Origin: Pleurotus ostreatus/Saccharomyces cerevisiae fusant
Taxonomy: Eukaryota > Opisthokonta
DNA: 33,589 bases
Direction: 5' to 3'
Assembly: GCA_024196135.1 (NCBI GenBank)
Contig: JAMQCK010000253.1
Coordinates: forward strand, 1-33,589
In this document: positions 1 through 9,905 of the stretch, piece by piece
How positions within the stretch are numbered: the first letter of the stretch is position 1
How the letters are laid out: the number at the start of each line of letters is the position of its first letter
Notes under the pieces: model-generated
The model's database searches: none
What the model was told of the DNA's origin: nothing
Seen by the model: only the letters and a program-made list of their open reading frames with translations
Translations under genes and position numbers: made by a program

Positions 1-3000
1 ACAGTGGAGCCCTTGGGCTCGGAAATGCCTCTGCGTATGTGCCGTCGCTGATCACCTGCTTCATAGGTCGCCCGGATCTCAACACTGTCCTTACAAAGTT
101 GCATATATTCCGCCTCACCCAGTACGAGAAGATAATATTCCTCGACGCCGATGTCCTCCCTGTCCGTCCGCTCTCTCATCTCTTTGCTCTCCCCCACGAA
201 TTCTCTGCGGTCCCGGACGTAGGCTGGCCGGATATATTCAACTCTGGCGTACTTGTCTTCTCTCCTGGCGAGGACAAATTCAACGAGCTGCGCGAGCTGC
301 TCAAGTCGAAAGGCTCTTGGGACGGCGGCGATCAGGGCCTGCTGAACGAGTGGCGAGGCGAGAACTGGAACCGGCTGAGCTTCACGTATAACACTACGCC
401 GACAGCCGCATATACGTGCGTTATCACTCGCCTTTCATGATCGCATCTAACAGCGCATATATACAGGTACGCTCCTGCGTACGAGCGATACGGCTCCCAG
501 ATCTCTGCCATCCACTTCATCGGTCCGCACAAGCCATGGAACAACCTCGCATATAGGCACCCATTCGTGGGCCGTCAGCCTGACACGGACCCGGGTCTCA
601 AGCGCGCGTACGACTACGATGCGCTGGTTGATCGCTGGTACGCTGTCTACGATAGGCACTACCGCGCGGAAACCCCTGCGACGACGTCCCAATTCGAAGT
701 GCGCAAATATGTCGCTTCTTGGGATGCGCAGGCTGGTACTGGTGACAAGGATTTGGCCTCGACCCCCGCTGTGAAGGCGGGTGGTGCGCTGGGGCTCGAT
801 CAACTGCGTCGACTCGCTATCGAGGGTCTCAACGCTGCTGGAGTCCCGCCACCGGAGGGTCCCAAACAAGGTGGCGAATATAGGAGTATGCCACTAGACG
901 GTCGTATTGACCTCATGCGTCCACCACCTCAGCCCTCTGACAGTACTTCCTCGCCCATTAAGCACGCCATCGAATTGACGCAGCAACCCGGTCATCCGTC
1001 TTATCCTGGTCCCCCTTCTCGCTCATCCCCCGGTGGTACCCCAACCCAGGCATCGCCAACACCTGCACCTAGTGAAGTTCCGTCAAGTCCTCGCTTATCG
1101 ACTGTGTCGCTGCCGAAAGTCACTCCCGGTCCCTCTCGTCAAGGCTCATACTCCAGCAATATCTCCGCAGCGCCGATGCAACCATACGAACCTGGTCACT
1201 CCCTCCTGTTTGATAACGCACCTACACAATCCTCGCAACAAGGGCAACCTTCTTCTCAGTCTGAAAGCCAGGCGCCTGTGCAGCAGCAAACGCAACAGCC
1301 GTACTTTGTTGAACCGCCTACGGACCCTATCCAGCGATACCAACACGAGTTCCGGCAGTACGAGCAGCAGCGCAAGGAGTATCGGTACGAGCAGGCGCAC
1401 CCTGAGGAGGTATACCACGAGCGTAGTCACGATGGTCTGCATAAACCCCACGCTCAGACGCAAGGGCATCACGAGCAGGCCCAACATGAACATCACAATC
1501 ACGGAGCAGGTCACGACCAACAGCAGCAGCAACAGCACCCGCAGTCTGGTGATCATCAGTCGCCGTCAGCTCCTCAGCCCCAGCAGTGGCAGGGGCAGGA
1601 TACCCAGCAGCACGAGCGCCGTCGTTCTTCGGAGCCGCCGCGCCCACCATCCCCGCCGAAGTTGCTCTGGAACCCTGCTCGCGAACCACCGCCGAACGTC
1701 CCACCGACCGCGAACGCATTCCCGACGGATACCTACTTCCCGAACGCTTGGGACTCGGCTCCGCAACCCCCGCATATACTCAACAAGACGCCGTCCCCTG
1801 GTGCACCTGCCGCCGCTGCCGCTGTGAGCCCTCCGGCAGATAGCCGTGGGCTGTTCTCTCCACCCCCGCCGCCGGAAATTCCTGTCGAGCTTCAGCTCCA
1901 AGGGCACTATCGTCGCGTGACGGGTGAGGACGAGCACCCTGATAGGCACAAGGTCAAGCCCGTCTTCCCTTGGGAGGAGAAACCGCGCGCCAAACCGGGG
2001 CGCGTGTTCCCGCACGGCGAGTCGCCCTCGCCGTCCGAGTTCAAGATTCCGCTTCCGGAAGTCGAGCCTGAGCCAGAGGCGCAACAGCCTGCGCCAGGCG
2101 TACCCGCGGTGCAGACGACGTCTCCGACGAGGGTGTGGGATACCCCGAGTCGCGCGTCGGACAGCGACAGGACGCCGAGGGCGTCGCCGCCGGTGCATGG
2201 GTTGCCGAGGACGTTGGCGTTTGCGAATGCGTGGGACACGGTGCCGAGCATTCAGAAGTACGCGGATAAGCTGCGTCCCCCGCCGCCTGCGGCACGCGCA
2301 CGCCCCGTGTCACCCTTCGACGAGCAGGGCTGGCGGAGGAAGATGGAGGAGCGGTCGGACATGAGCGCGGTGGATGGAGATGACGAGGAGGATAGCGAGG
2401 ATGACGACGTGCAACCGCGGCCGCGAGCGTACAGCTCGGACCACGGGTCGCGGTCGTCCTCGTCAAGGCGCTCGAGAAGCGGCTCGTCGGTGTCGTCGAG
2501 CTACAGCTTCCAGAGCAAGCGGAAGTCGTATAGGTCGTTTGGGGTGCAGACGGATACAGTGGAGACGAAGACAGTGGCCGTGCAAGTTGCAGTGGTCGTG
2601 CCGCCGCCGCCGGTCCAGGAGAAGAAGGCGCAGCGTGCGCGTGGGCCTGCGTTGCTGCCAGCCGCTTCGGTGAGCGATGCTGGTGGCCTTGGCCTGTCGC
2701 CGATGAACGGCCAAACCGAGAAGCGCACGTCGCCTTTGGTGTCGCCCCGCGAGTTCGCCTACCCCACGACGAATGCGCCCAAGCGCGCATTGAAGCCTGC
2801 TCAGACGTCTCCTCCCGCTCGCCTCGCTGTAGGCTCCGGCACGACCCCGCCTCGCCGTCAGTCACCTGTGACGCAGACCAGCCCGCCGACGTCGCGCACC
2901 GTCAGCCGTATCAAGACGACGTCGCCGCCTGCCTCTGTCGAGTCTACGCCCACCGCCTCCGCTAGTATGTCGCGTCAGGTGTCGAATGAGTCGAACATCA

Positions 3001-3200
3001 CGTCTCCGCCCTCGTCCATTGGACCTGTGTCGCCGCCGGAGGGGCACCCTATCGGGGCTCCCACTGCGAAGAAGGCCGCTCGTGTATTCGACCCGGCGCG
3101 TGGTGTCGACCTGTTCAAACGCGGGTCCGAGGAGGTGCTTGCGCGCTTCCTCCGGATGGGTTCGTGGGAGGATGAGGCGAACGCTGCCTCTCCTCGTTGA
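1..3200 (+). CDS. GLG1: Glycogenin (GT8 glycosyltransferase), 5' end outside the window
   Basis: Exons <1-415 and 467-3200; intron 416-466 (GTGCGT...CAG). Glycogenin starts glycogen by glucosylating itself from UDP-glucose and then hands the primer to glycogen synthase in the cytosol. Visible GT8 signs are GRPDLNTVLTKLH, the metal-binding DADVLP (DxD), FNSGVLVFSP, GDQGLLN, and after the intron HFIGPHKPWN. A Tyr-rich stretch (DRWYAVYDRHYR) follows. About 800 residues of Pro/Gln/Ser-rich disordered tail come next, with a His/Gln-rich block near 1440-1550. The tail holds islands I recognise from fungal glycogenins: FPWEEKP...RVFP (about 1963-2010), NAWD twice (about 1740 and 2228), and the C-terminal FKRGSEEVLARFL (about 3115-3155), probably the glycogen-synthase docking segment. 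The first 35 bases are ambiguous: frame 3 is open to the edge, but frame 1 with a 32-bp intron (35-66) is possible. Confidence 0.93.
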
Positions 3201-4131
3201 ACCAAGGTGATGTTGAGTGTCGTTGCTTCTTACTCCACTTCTGCGCCTCTTCGCGTTACGCATATCTCTATCTGGACTGGCCGTGTATGTACATCGTCAC
3301 GCATTTTCTCTCTCAGGCATCAGATTTCCGTTAGTACTCGCTGTAACTTCCGGTCTCCCTTCACAATGGTCTTTCTCGTTCCAGCTTTCGCAGCTTCAAG
3401 TTTCTCATTCGACTCGAGCTCTCACTCTTCAATTCGCTCTGGCTACTTATGCATTACATATCCTTGACGTGTTCCGTCGACAGCAGTGTTCCCGTGTTTG
3501 CCCCTCCTGCAGTTCTCTTAGCGCAACGTATGTGTGTATACCCGCTATTTTCGTGTACTCTGTCGTGCAGTTTGGCTGCTATGTAGATAGCTGATCTGAC
3601 TGTACGGTATTCACGCTCCTTAGACTTCAATAGACTTTTCGCGGGTTGGATGTAGCACCAAAGCAGCAAGGGGGCCGTCGGATACAAGGTTTGCCAGGAT
3701 CGCGGCAGCGTGACCGCGTGACTACGGCAAGTGCCGAGTCCATTGAACTTCAACACTACGCATCGACAACTAACGTACGCACTCGCTACAGCCTTTCTAT
3801 GCGGCCAGGCTGTTTCTGGCGGTGACACCGCTATGCCTGCTATTGTGAATATGACAAAACGCTTGTGAAGGTCATGCACAACAGAGGCGGGCGTCCCTCG
3901 GTGCCTTCTATCCAGTTTGGGAGGATTCAATGACTACCCGTCCCTGCCAATGAATGGAGAACAGTCACGTTAAAACACAGCTTTCCGTAGTCTGGGGTGA
4001 CAGATTCGGGATATGTTGTGGATGGGCGCTCATCATGTGCCCCCGACGTACTCGGTTTCTCATATATAGGCAGCGACGCCGCGCGCCGCCAGCTCTTGTA
4101 GTGCTGCCTCTCCTCTTGGTGACGCCGGATC
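3201..4131. other. Intergenic region: glycogenin 3' UTR and promoter of the EXO5 paralogue
   Basis: The first roughly 400 bases after the stop are pyrimidine-rich, as expected for a 3' UTR. A 158-codon open frame on the minus strand (3454-3930) has no family features and lacks plausible codon structure, so I do not call it. The last 70 bases carry a TATA-like element for the next gene. I see no repeat or RNA gene here. Confidence 0.6.
4063..4068 (+). promoter_or_regulatory. TATA box of the EXO5 paralogue
   Basis: TATATA in the context CTCATATATAGG, 64 bases upstream of the ATG at 4132. The spacing fits a TATA-dependent start about 30 bases downstream with a short leader. Confidence 0.55.
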
Positions 4132-5863
4132 ATGACCTCGCAAGACTCCTACGCTGACCTTGACGACTTTGCGGACTTGTCGGAAGAGAGTTTGACTGCG
4201 ATTGATACCATAATCAATGAGGCTCTTCACGGCGTTACCGGGTCTGGCTCGACAACCGCGGACAGCGATGCATCTCCTGGGGCAGTCGCTACAGCGGAGG
4301 ATCCTCCAGATGATCGACAAGGCACACCAAGCGTTGTTGCTAAGTTTGTTCCCCGAGAACTGTCTCTCAATGAACGGCATACGACCGTGTCCGCAATCTG
4401 CGGAATAGCCTAGTATGTCATCCATCCGCGTTTGCGATGCATTCAAGGCATTGATATGGTATTCGACGTAAAGCTGCGAGCAGCAAAGCGAATATCAGAT
4501 GCTTCAGGACAAGACCCAGAGCGTTCAGGAGGGCTTTACTTCCAGGAAAAGCAAGCATATCAAGGCCGACCATCGTAGCCTTGCGGGGGCTAAGAGGAAT
4601 CAAGAGCGGGGCACGGTACGCTTTTCTTCCTCCGTAGAACGCCAGGCTGGCAATCGCTTACTCTCATGTAGGCAATACATCTTGATCAGCTGTCATACGG
4701 CGCTTCGAGGAGCAATCCTGGTGGACATTCCAGGAACATATCAACCGATAGCACCGCGATAGAGAACCGTGAAGAAAGAATGGGAATGAAGTACGGGAGT
4801 CCCGGCGACTTACCCTATTCGCGCTTATGTTCATCGCAGGATGGCAATTCTGATTGAACGTCTGGCGAAACTGGTCTTCAGCGAGGTAAGTCTTATGATC
4901 TGCGATGGTATATCACCGCTGATGTCGTTCAGTATCAGTATCAAGTTACCGAGACTCCTGTCTTTGGAGTCATGAATGGGACGGTCGTAATGGGCAGCAT
5001 TGTACGAGCCGGCTTTCTAGTAGAGAAACTCTTCCTCACTCACGCGCTTGCAGGATATAATTCGGAAGAGGCGTGACGAAGGATCTCCAGGGGCGATTCA
5101 ATCCTCGGAGCCTCCCGAGGAAAAATCACAAAATGCCAGTGAAGGTCACAGCGTCAAAGCGTGCGTTGGGGCATCTTCAAGTTACCTCTGATCATATCTC
5201 ACTCCCATGCAGCGAAAGCCACTGCCGAAAGGAGGTGCTCATCCTCGAACTGGTTGACATCAAGACGCGAGATGCACGGAATGCTATTTACGATGATAAC
5301 ACCGCACACTCCCCAAACCGCATCCAGCTTATGTGTTATCATCATCTTCTGTCGGCGCTGCTGGACCCATCGTTTGACTTCGAGCAGCTTTGGAAGCTGC
5401 TCGATTTGGATCCACATCAGCCATTCCCAACGAGAGCACTCGATGGGAATGGGCGCTTGAAGGTTATCCACCAGCAGTCGAGCCCCCGGACCTGCCTGCA
5501 GGACTTGGTCGAACGGTTTTGTACTAGTAGGATACGAAAGGATTTCGACGTCAAGGTGTCGCCGGATCTTCAGCTGGAGTATTACACGAAAGATCAAAGA
5601 GACCCATTCTACACAGCCGTGTTTCCTATGGATGACGGCATGCTCGATAGGCACCTCGAGAAGTTCATGAAGTGGTGGCACGGAGACCGCGAGCCTGAGG
5701 GTGTGATAGAGGAACTGCGTGACCGGCGATGCGGGTGAGTCAGGACAGAATACTGTGCCCATCTCACCTCTTTCATAGATCATGTCCTTATCGGAAGAGC
5801 TGCGAATGGCTCGAAGAGAATGACCCCGAGCGTCAGGGCAGATTCCCAACATTAGAATGGTGA
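4132..5863 (+). CDS. Exonuclease V (EXO5) paralogue, diverged but apparently intact
   Basis: Exons 4132-4412, 4474-4615, 4672-4790, 4840-4885, 4933-5001, 5054-5160, 5213-5734 and 5779-5863 join in frame to 456 residues. EXO5 is a single-strand-specific PD-(D/E)XK DNA exonuclease with a 4Fe-4S cluster, acting in mitochondrial DNA maintenance (yeast) or nuclear repair (animals). Kept here are the first cluster Cys (AYCEQQ, C95), ETPVFG, an Asp at the GxxD position (D220), the catalytic VDIKTR (D270, K272), RIQLM.YHHLL, and the C-terminal C428-x2-C431-x5-C437 of RCGSCPYRKSCEW. The N-terminus (DSYADLDDFADLSEE) resembles that of the second EXO5 gene at 28008-30100. Six of seven introns sit at the same positions; the one before the catalytic VDIKTR is unique. 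Compared with that gene it is 123 residues shorter and lacks the long linker. Exon 3 (4672-4790) is the least conserved and its exact splice sites are the weakest part. Confidence 0.82.
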
Positions 5864-6412
5864 CGTGAAGGGGCAGCAGCAGGAGCGGCAGCGCCAAGAG
5901 CTCGATGCGACGAATGAGGGTAGGCGGTATAGCAAGCCTGAAGCGCAAGTAATGTACCAGTATACTGAACGTTGACGCCAAAGTTCAACATTGATCACGT
6001 TATGTGTAACCTGACCGTGAGATTTCCGGCGGAAGGTGAGATTTGGTCCGTACTCGTAAACTCCCTCCCCTTCTGCCCTTTCCAACGCGTCCGCCGCGCC
6101 GAGTCGGACTTCCTGGACTGAATTGACACCTGCAAATATATACTGAACTATGTGCGGAGGGAGGCCATGCCGCAGGAAGCCGGGGCGAAGGTTGAACAAA
6201 GGAGGATTGGGTATTGATAGTCACGCGCTCCAATACGCGGCCATTGCTGCTTAGCGAAAACACATAAGCCTTAGAGTATTTTATGGCTCATGAGCCCACC
6301 ACTGTGACTGGACTCTGAGAGTGAACGAACGAGCTCTACACAGACACAGACACGTCCATTGTTCTCGGCAATCACCTTTGCTGAGTTGCACGTGGCGTGA
6401 CCTCATCTTGTC
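5864..6412. other. Intergenic region with EXO5 relic and promoter of the glutaredoxin-like gene
   Basis: Apart from the decayed EXO5 exon at 6127-6219 (separate entry) I see no coding potential. The part from 6220 to 6412 must hold the promoter of the next gene; an AT-rich TATTTTATGG lies near 6277-6286 but no clean TATA box is evident. Confidence 0.5.
6127..6219 (+). pseudogene. Decayed last exon of an EXO5-type gene
   Basis: This stretch aligns without gaps, codon for codon, to the last exon of the EXO5 gene on the other strand (28008-28101). About 75 of 93 bases are identical, highest around GCAGGAAGCC and GCGAAGGTTGA. The reading is TCKYILNYVRREAMPQEAG..., against TCEYMQDCEWREAKAQEAR... 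in the intact gene. The first cluster Cys of this exon survives, the second has become Tyr (TGT to TAT), and the final Trp codon is now a stop. The splice acceptor is lost (TTGA where the intact gene has TTAG). It differs from the last exon of the intact paralogue just upstream, so it is a separate copy or remnant. I could not align the sequence before it convincingly. Confidence 0.75.
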
Positions 6413-6910
6413 ATGGCAGCTCGAGCAGCAGCGGCGCGCATACCTCGTCTTCGTCTCTTCAGCGGTCCAAACTGCTCGCTTTGCGACGTGAGTCCTGTAC
6501 CACCGTTAGCGGGTACCTTTCGCGCTGACCTGCTGCCCAGATCGCAAAGGCGGAGCTTGCACAAGTACGGAAAACTGTGAGGTTTCCACCTTTGCCTGCC
6601 ACCCTCTACATTTCCCTGTTATCACTCCCCTTTTCCCTGCCACCTCACCCTTCTTTCCCCCCATACACATCTCAAGCTGACATGCGCCCCCCAGCACGAC
6701 TTCGAGCTCGAGACGATCAACATCCAGGCTCCAGGCCAGGAGTCCTGGAAGCGAAAGTATGTGTACTGGATCCCCGCGCTGCACATCGACGGCAAGGAGG
6801 TAGCGAAGGGGCGATGGGACGCGCAGACGGTGACCGAGGCGCTGGAGAGGTGGAGGCAGGAGCAGGCGGCGGCCAAGACGACTGCAGACGCCGACTCGAA
6901 GAGCACATAG
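6413..6910 (+). CDS. Glutaredoxin-like protein (YDR286C / DUF836 type)
   Basis: Exons 6413-6487, 6541-6576 and 6695-6910 give 108 residues. The second intron (6577-6694, 118 bp) is pyrimidine-rich. The protein has a thioredoxin fold of the small glutaredoxin-like family: strand plus active site LFSGPNCSLCD (CxxC), a helix (AKAELAQVRK), ELETINI, then the conserved YVYWIPALHIDGKEVAKGRWD, whose cis-Pro and DGKE are typical. Such proteins are short, often organellar, and their exact redox substrate is not established. The basic, Ala/Arg-rich N-terminus (MAARAAAARIPRLR) could be a mitochondrial presequence. The next gene overlaps its last exon in another frame. Confidence 0.9.
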
Positions 6911-8250
6911 AAGAGCAGCTAAAGCTTGTCCCCTCCCACTGCCTCTACTTCGAACAAGACTTTCCGGGCGAGCCGGGATATACCTTCCGCGGGGTCTACG
7001 AGCGCGTGACGGACGATGTGCTGGGTGAAGAAGACGAAGAGGACGCGGACGCTGTGGACTCCCACCCCTCCCGCTCGCGCTGCTTCAACTGCGGCTCCCC
7101 CGAACACATCCTCGCCGCCTGCCCCGATCCCATCTCGCGCCCGCTCGTCGCCTTGTCTCGCCAGATGCACGATTTCTATCGCGGCATTGGCAGCGCGAGT
7201 GCGTCGGGCTCTGGTGGACGTCTGTGGGTGGTCGAGGAGTGGCGGAATCAACGCTTGCGCTGGTTGAACGAATTCCAGCCGGGCGAGGTGCGCGGCGAGG
7301 GACTGCGCGAGGCATTGGGGACGGATGGGCAGCCGTGGCTGGAGAACATGATGATCTGGGGCTATCCTCCGGGGTGGTACAGCGCGGAGGACCCTCGCGA
7401 GCGCGTGCGCGCTATCATCGAAGGGGACACTGTACCTGAGGAGTACCATCCCGATGAGTCCTTTGCTGTTCATCACGACGAAGGCGTAGAGGACGTTAGC
7501 TTTACGTCGCCTCCTTCAGAAGAAGACTCCGAGCCAGCCCAGCACGCTGAGCCAGACGTCCTTACGCCTCAAGAGCCGCAGACGCCTCGCCGATGGGCGA
7601 AGTACCCTCCCGACCTATTCTCGTCGGACCACCTCAGCGTCTACAATGGATTTACACTTCCTCTGTTTGATGCAATGCCGCCACCGCCTTGCTCATGGGA
7701 TGCTCCGCCGCCTCAGCCATCGTCCGGCTCTCCACCACCACTCCCTCCAGGTTCTCCTCCGCCACCTCCAGCTGGTTCTCCGCCGCCATTGCCGCCTCCA
7801 GATTTGCCTCCACCTCCACCGCCGTCCGATCTACCGTCGCCGCCGCCTCTTCCTTCGGCTCCGCCGCCTCTACCTTCGCGTCCCCCGCCTGTGCCTTCGC
7901 TGCAGCCTTCGTTGACGCTGAAGGACGACGCATGCACTCCTCAATCTGGGGACAACGTATCCGTCACACGAAGTCCTGTCCCAGACAAAGCGAAAGCAGC
8001 CTCTCAGATTCATGCGCCGCTCGCCGAGCGTCCAGCTCCGCCACCCAAAGACCTTTCGTTGGCGTCGCAGCACATTCCTTCGAACCCAGCTCCCTTTCCT
8101 CCAGCCTTCTCCCTGCAGCCATACTTCAAACGATATGGCTTGCCCTCTTTTCTTGGCAGCTTGATGGCTGCATATACCCAGCCGAGATCTCAGTCGGACG
8201 ACGAAGACGAGGGCGAGCAAGATATGGTATTCTCCGATGACGACGAGTAA
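6814..8250 (+). CDS. CCHC zinc-knuckle and PSP-domain protein (ZCCHC8-like); start uncertain
   Basis: A single open frame. From the ATG at 6814 it encodes 478 residues; the other in-frame ATG is 6682. Both lie inside the glutaredoxin-like gene, so the true start or a 5' exon is unresolved. Near the N-terminus is a conserved FEQDFPGEPGYTFRGV segment. It is followed by a zinc knuckle C-x2-C-x4-H-x4-C (RCFNCGSPEHILAAC, 7078-7122) and a PSP (proline-rich) domain (FQPGEVRGEGLREAL ... WLENMMIWGYPPGW, about 7270-7380). This pair is typical of ZCCHC8, an RNA-binding scaffold of the nuclear exosome targeting complex and related splicing-associated proteins. An acidic linker leads to a long polyproline tract (about 7675-7905) and an acidic end (DDEDEGEQDMVFSDDDE). 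The strand is decided by the two domains; the open frames opposite the proline tract are shadows. Confidence 0.85.
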   Translation: MGRADGDRGAGEVEAGAGGGQDDCRRRLEEHIEEQLKLVPSHCLYFEQDFPGEPGYTFRGVYERVTDDVLGEEDEEDADAVDSHPSRSRCFNCGSPEHILAACPDPISRPLVALSRQMHDFYRGIGSASASGSGGRLWVVEEWRNQRLRWLNEFQPGEVRGEGLREALGTDGQPWLENMMIWGYPPGWYSAEDPRERVRAIIEGDTVPEEYHPDESFAVHHDEGVEDVSFTSPPSEEDSEPAQHAEPDVLTPQEPQTPRRWAKYPPDLFSSDHLSVYNGFTLPLFDAMPPPPCSWDAPPPQPSSGSPPPLPPGSPPPPPAGSPPPLPPPDLPPPPPPSDLPSPPPLPSAPPPLPSRPPPVPSLQPSLTLKDDACTPQSGDNVSVTRSPVPDKAKAASQIHAPLAERPAPPPKDLSLASQHIPSNPAPFPPAFSLQPYFKRYGLPSFLGSLMAAYTQPRSQSDDEDEGEQDMVFSDDDE

Positions 8251-8388
8251 TGCGCGGGTGGGCGTAAGGTAGTTGTCTAATGTGATGTAAATAGCAATTG
8301 CTATGTTGCTAGGCGCATGAACCCAGAACTTGCCAGTTCAAGAGCAGCGTCAAGAGATAAAGTGAATATCGAACTATACAGCGGCGCC

Positions 8389-9250
8389 TCATGGCTCAGT
8401 ATCGTGCGTGATGGTTATCGTTATCCTCTGCCCAGGAAGGATCTTGTGTGAAGTATCCTTGCAAACCGCGATGCTAACTTCCCCACCGCAGTCAGTCGAG
8501 GGTTTCGCCTGCGACATCCACACCTTCAGGTTGCCAGTGCCGTTCAGCTTTGGCTTTCCAGCCTGAGGCGCCGAAATCGAGGCTGTGTCCCCTTCTCGCT
8601 TGCCGCACAAACACCGGTATTTCGAGGTGAAGCGCGTGGATTGTGGGTTCGTTGCGCGCTTGAAGGGTTTGAAGCTGGGAGAAGGATCAGATTGGATATC
8701 ATGAACAGAGGTTAGAGCGTTTCTTACGCGAATGAGACGCTCGTCTCGTCCCGCAGCTTCTGTGCCACTTCGATGACACGAGCTGCGTGATTCTGGTCGA
8801 TGTCGACGATGCGATAACATCCCTCGAAGGTCAGTTGTCGCCGGGGTATATGCGTCCGCTTGATCCACGCGAAGAGCTCCTGTGCGTTACAGTACTCTGA
8901 CGCAAGAGGCTCATGTTGCTGTGGGTTACTTCTCGTCAGTATATATCCTTGATCAGACTTGATGATATTGTACTAACAGCGGATAATTGTATCTTTGCCT
9001 TGGGTTCGCTCTTGACTTTAGTGACTTTCCCAGAGGTGGTGGCTGATAGCTGCAAGCCATCGCGCTGCTCCTTCTCCAGCTTCTTCTTCTCCTTGTACCT
9101 CTTGCCATACGCTCGGCTCTTCTCCAGGCATTTCGTGCAGGCTTTGTACTGGTACGACGGGTCGTCGATAACAGTTCGACACGAATTACAGGTCCGGCTC
9201 GGGGCTAGGGAACCCATGCGAACGTTTGAGTCGACTACTGACATAGCCAT
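8389..9250 (-). CDS. Unknown protein with an N-terminal Cys4 motif
   Basis: Exons 9250-8978, 8918-8728 and 8674-8389 join to 249 residues. The first intron has a GTTAGT donor and CAG acceptor; the second has GTAAGA and CAG. Residues about 20-40 hold CNSC...CTKC (C-x2-C, 13 residues, C-x2-C), probably a zinc-binding hairpin. A Lys/Glu-rich helix (YGKRYKEKKKLEKEQRD) follows. The middle (EYCNAQELFAWIKRT...FEGCYRIVDID) looks folded. The C-terminal part has CLCG and ends in a short strand-like ITITITHD. I do not recognise the family; such Cys4-plus-basic proteins are common in agaricomycetes and may bind nucleic acid, but that is a guess. It converges with the zinc-knuckle gene, only 138 bases separating the two stops. 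Confidence 0.72.
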
Positions 9251-9905
9251 ATTTCCACGAAAAGCGCGTTTGTGTCAGATGGAGGGGGCAAATGGCGACG
9301 CGCGAACGATGGTGGACGACGGCCTGAAGAGACGCGTCGAGTTCCGCGTGGCAACCGCGTCAAGTCACAACACGTGATTACCATCAAATTGAACATGTCA
9401 CAACAAAGGGAGAGCGATCACTTGACTCCGAAATTGTCAATGGGCGTCAACTTGGAACTCTTTGACGGCACAGCCGACTCGGATTGTGCCTGCACGACGA
9501 TCTCGGCATTGTTTTTCTGTTAATCTTCAGGCCTTTCTGCTTCCTTTGCTGCTTCCGCTCTACGTCCCTCTACGCTCTCACAACCTCACTGTCCCCCCCA
9601 GGACCGGTCTTCCCTGAGTCTCTATAGTTTGCGAGGTCTTTTCGGCTCGATACATCCGTCGAAGATGCTTTGCAAGGATGTTGACGACCTCTCTTCTCCG
9701 CTCCGTTAGAGCGACTCGGAGGACGAATGGATCAGTATGTAATTTCATGACCAGAACCGTCGCAGTCGAGGCGGACATTATCTCGGAACGGGAGCATCAG
9801 ACAGGCGCCAGCTTCGCTTCACCGAGCATATAAAGGGGACCAGTGCGGTGCTGGTCATCTGTCTCTTCCCCTATCCCCACCACCACCACGCCGGCACGCG
9901 ACACG
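9251..9905. other. Divergent promoter region between the Cys4 gene and an F-box-like gene
   Basis: This holds the upstream regions of two divergent genes. A 66-codon frame on the minus strand (9578-9778) has no recognisable features and is not called. A clean TATA box serves the F-box-like gene. No repeat or RNA gene is visible. Confidence 0.55.
9829..9834 (+). promoter_or_regulatory. TATA box of the F-box-like gene
   Basis: TATAAA in GCATATAAAGGGG, 72-77 bases upstream of the ATG at 9906, followed by a CT/CA-rich leader typical of a fungal transcription start. Confidence 0.7.

Noticed and set aside
35..66. Possible 32-bp intron at the start of the glycogenin fragment
   Set aside because: Donor GTATGT and acceptor TAG fit, but it would be shorter than any other intron here and would remove the Gly of GRPDL; left open rather than annotated.
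3454..3930. 158-codon minus-strand open frame
   Set aside because: No motifs, irregular composition, and it covers the 3' flank of glycogenin; most likely chance.
7652..7937. Minus-strand open frames opposite the polyproline tract
   Set aside because: Ala/Glu- and Gly-rich products are the expected shadow of a proline-rich coding sequence.
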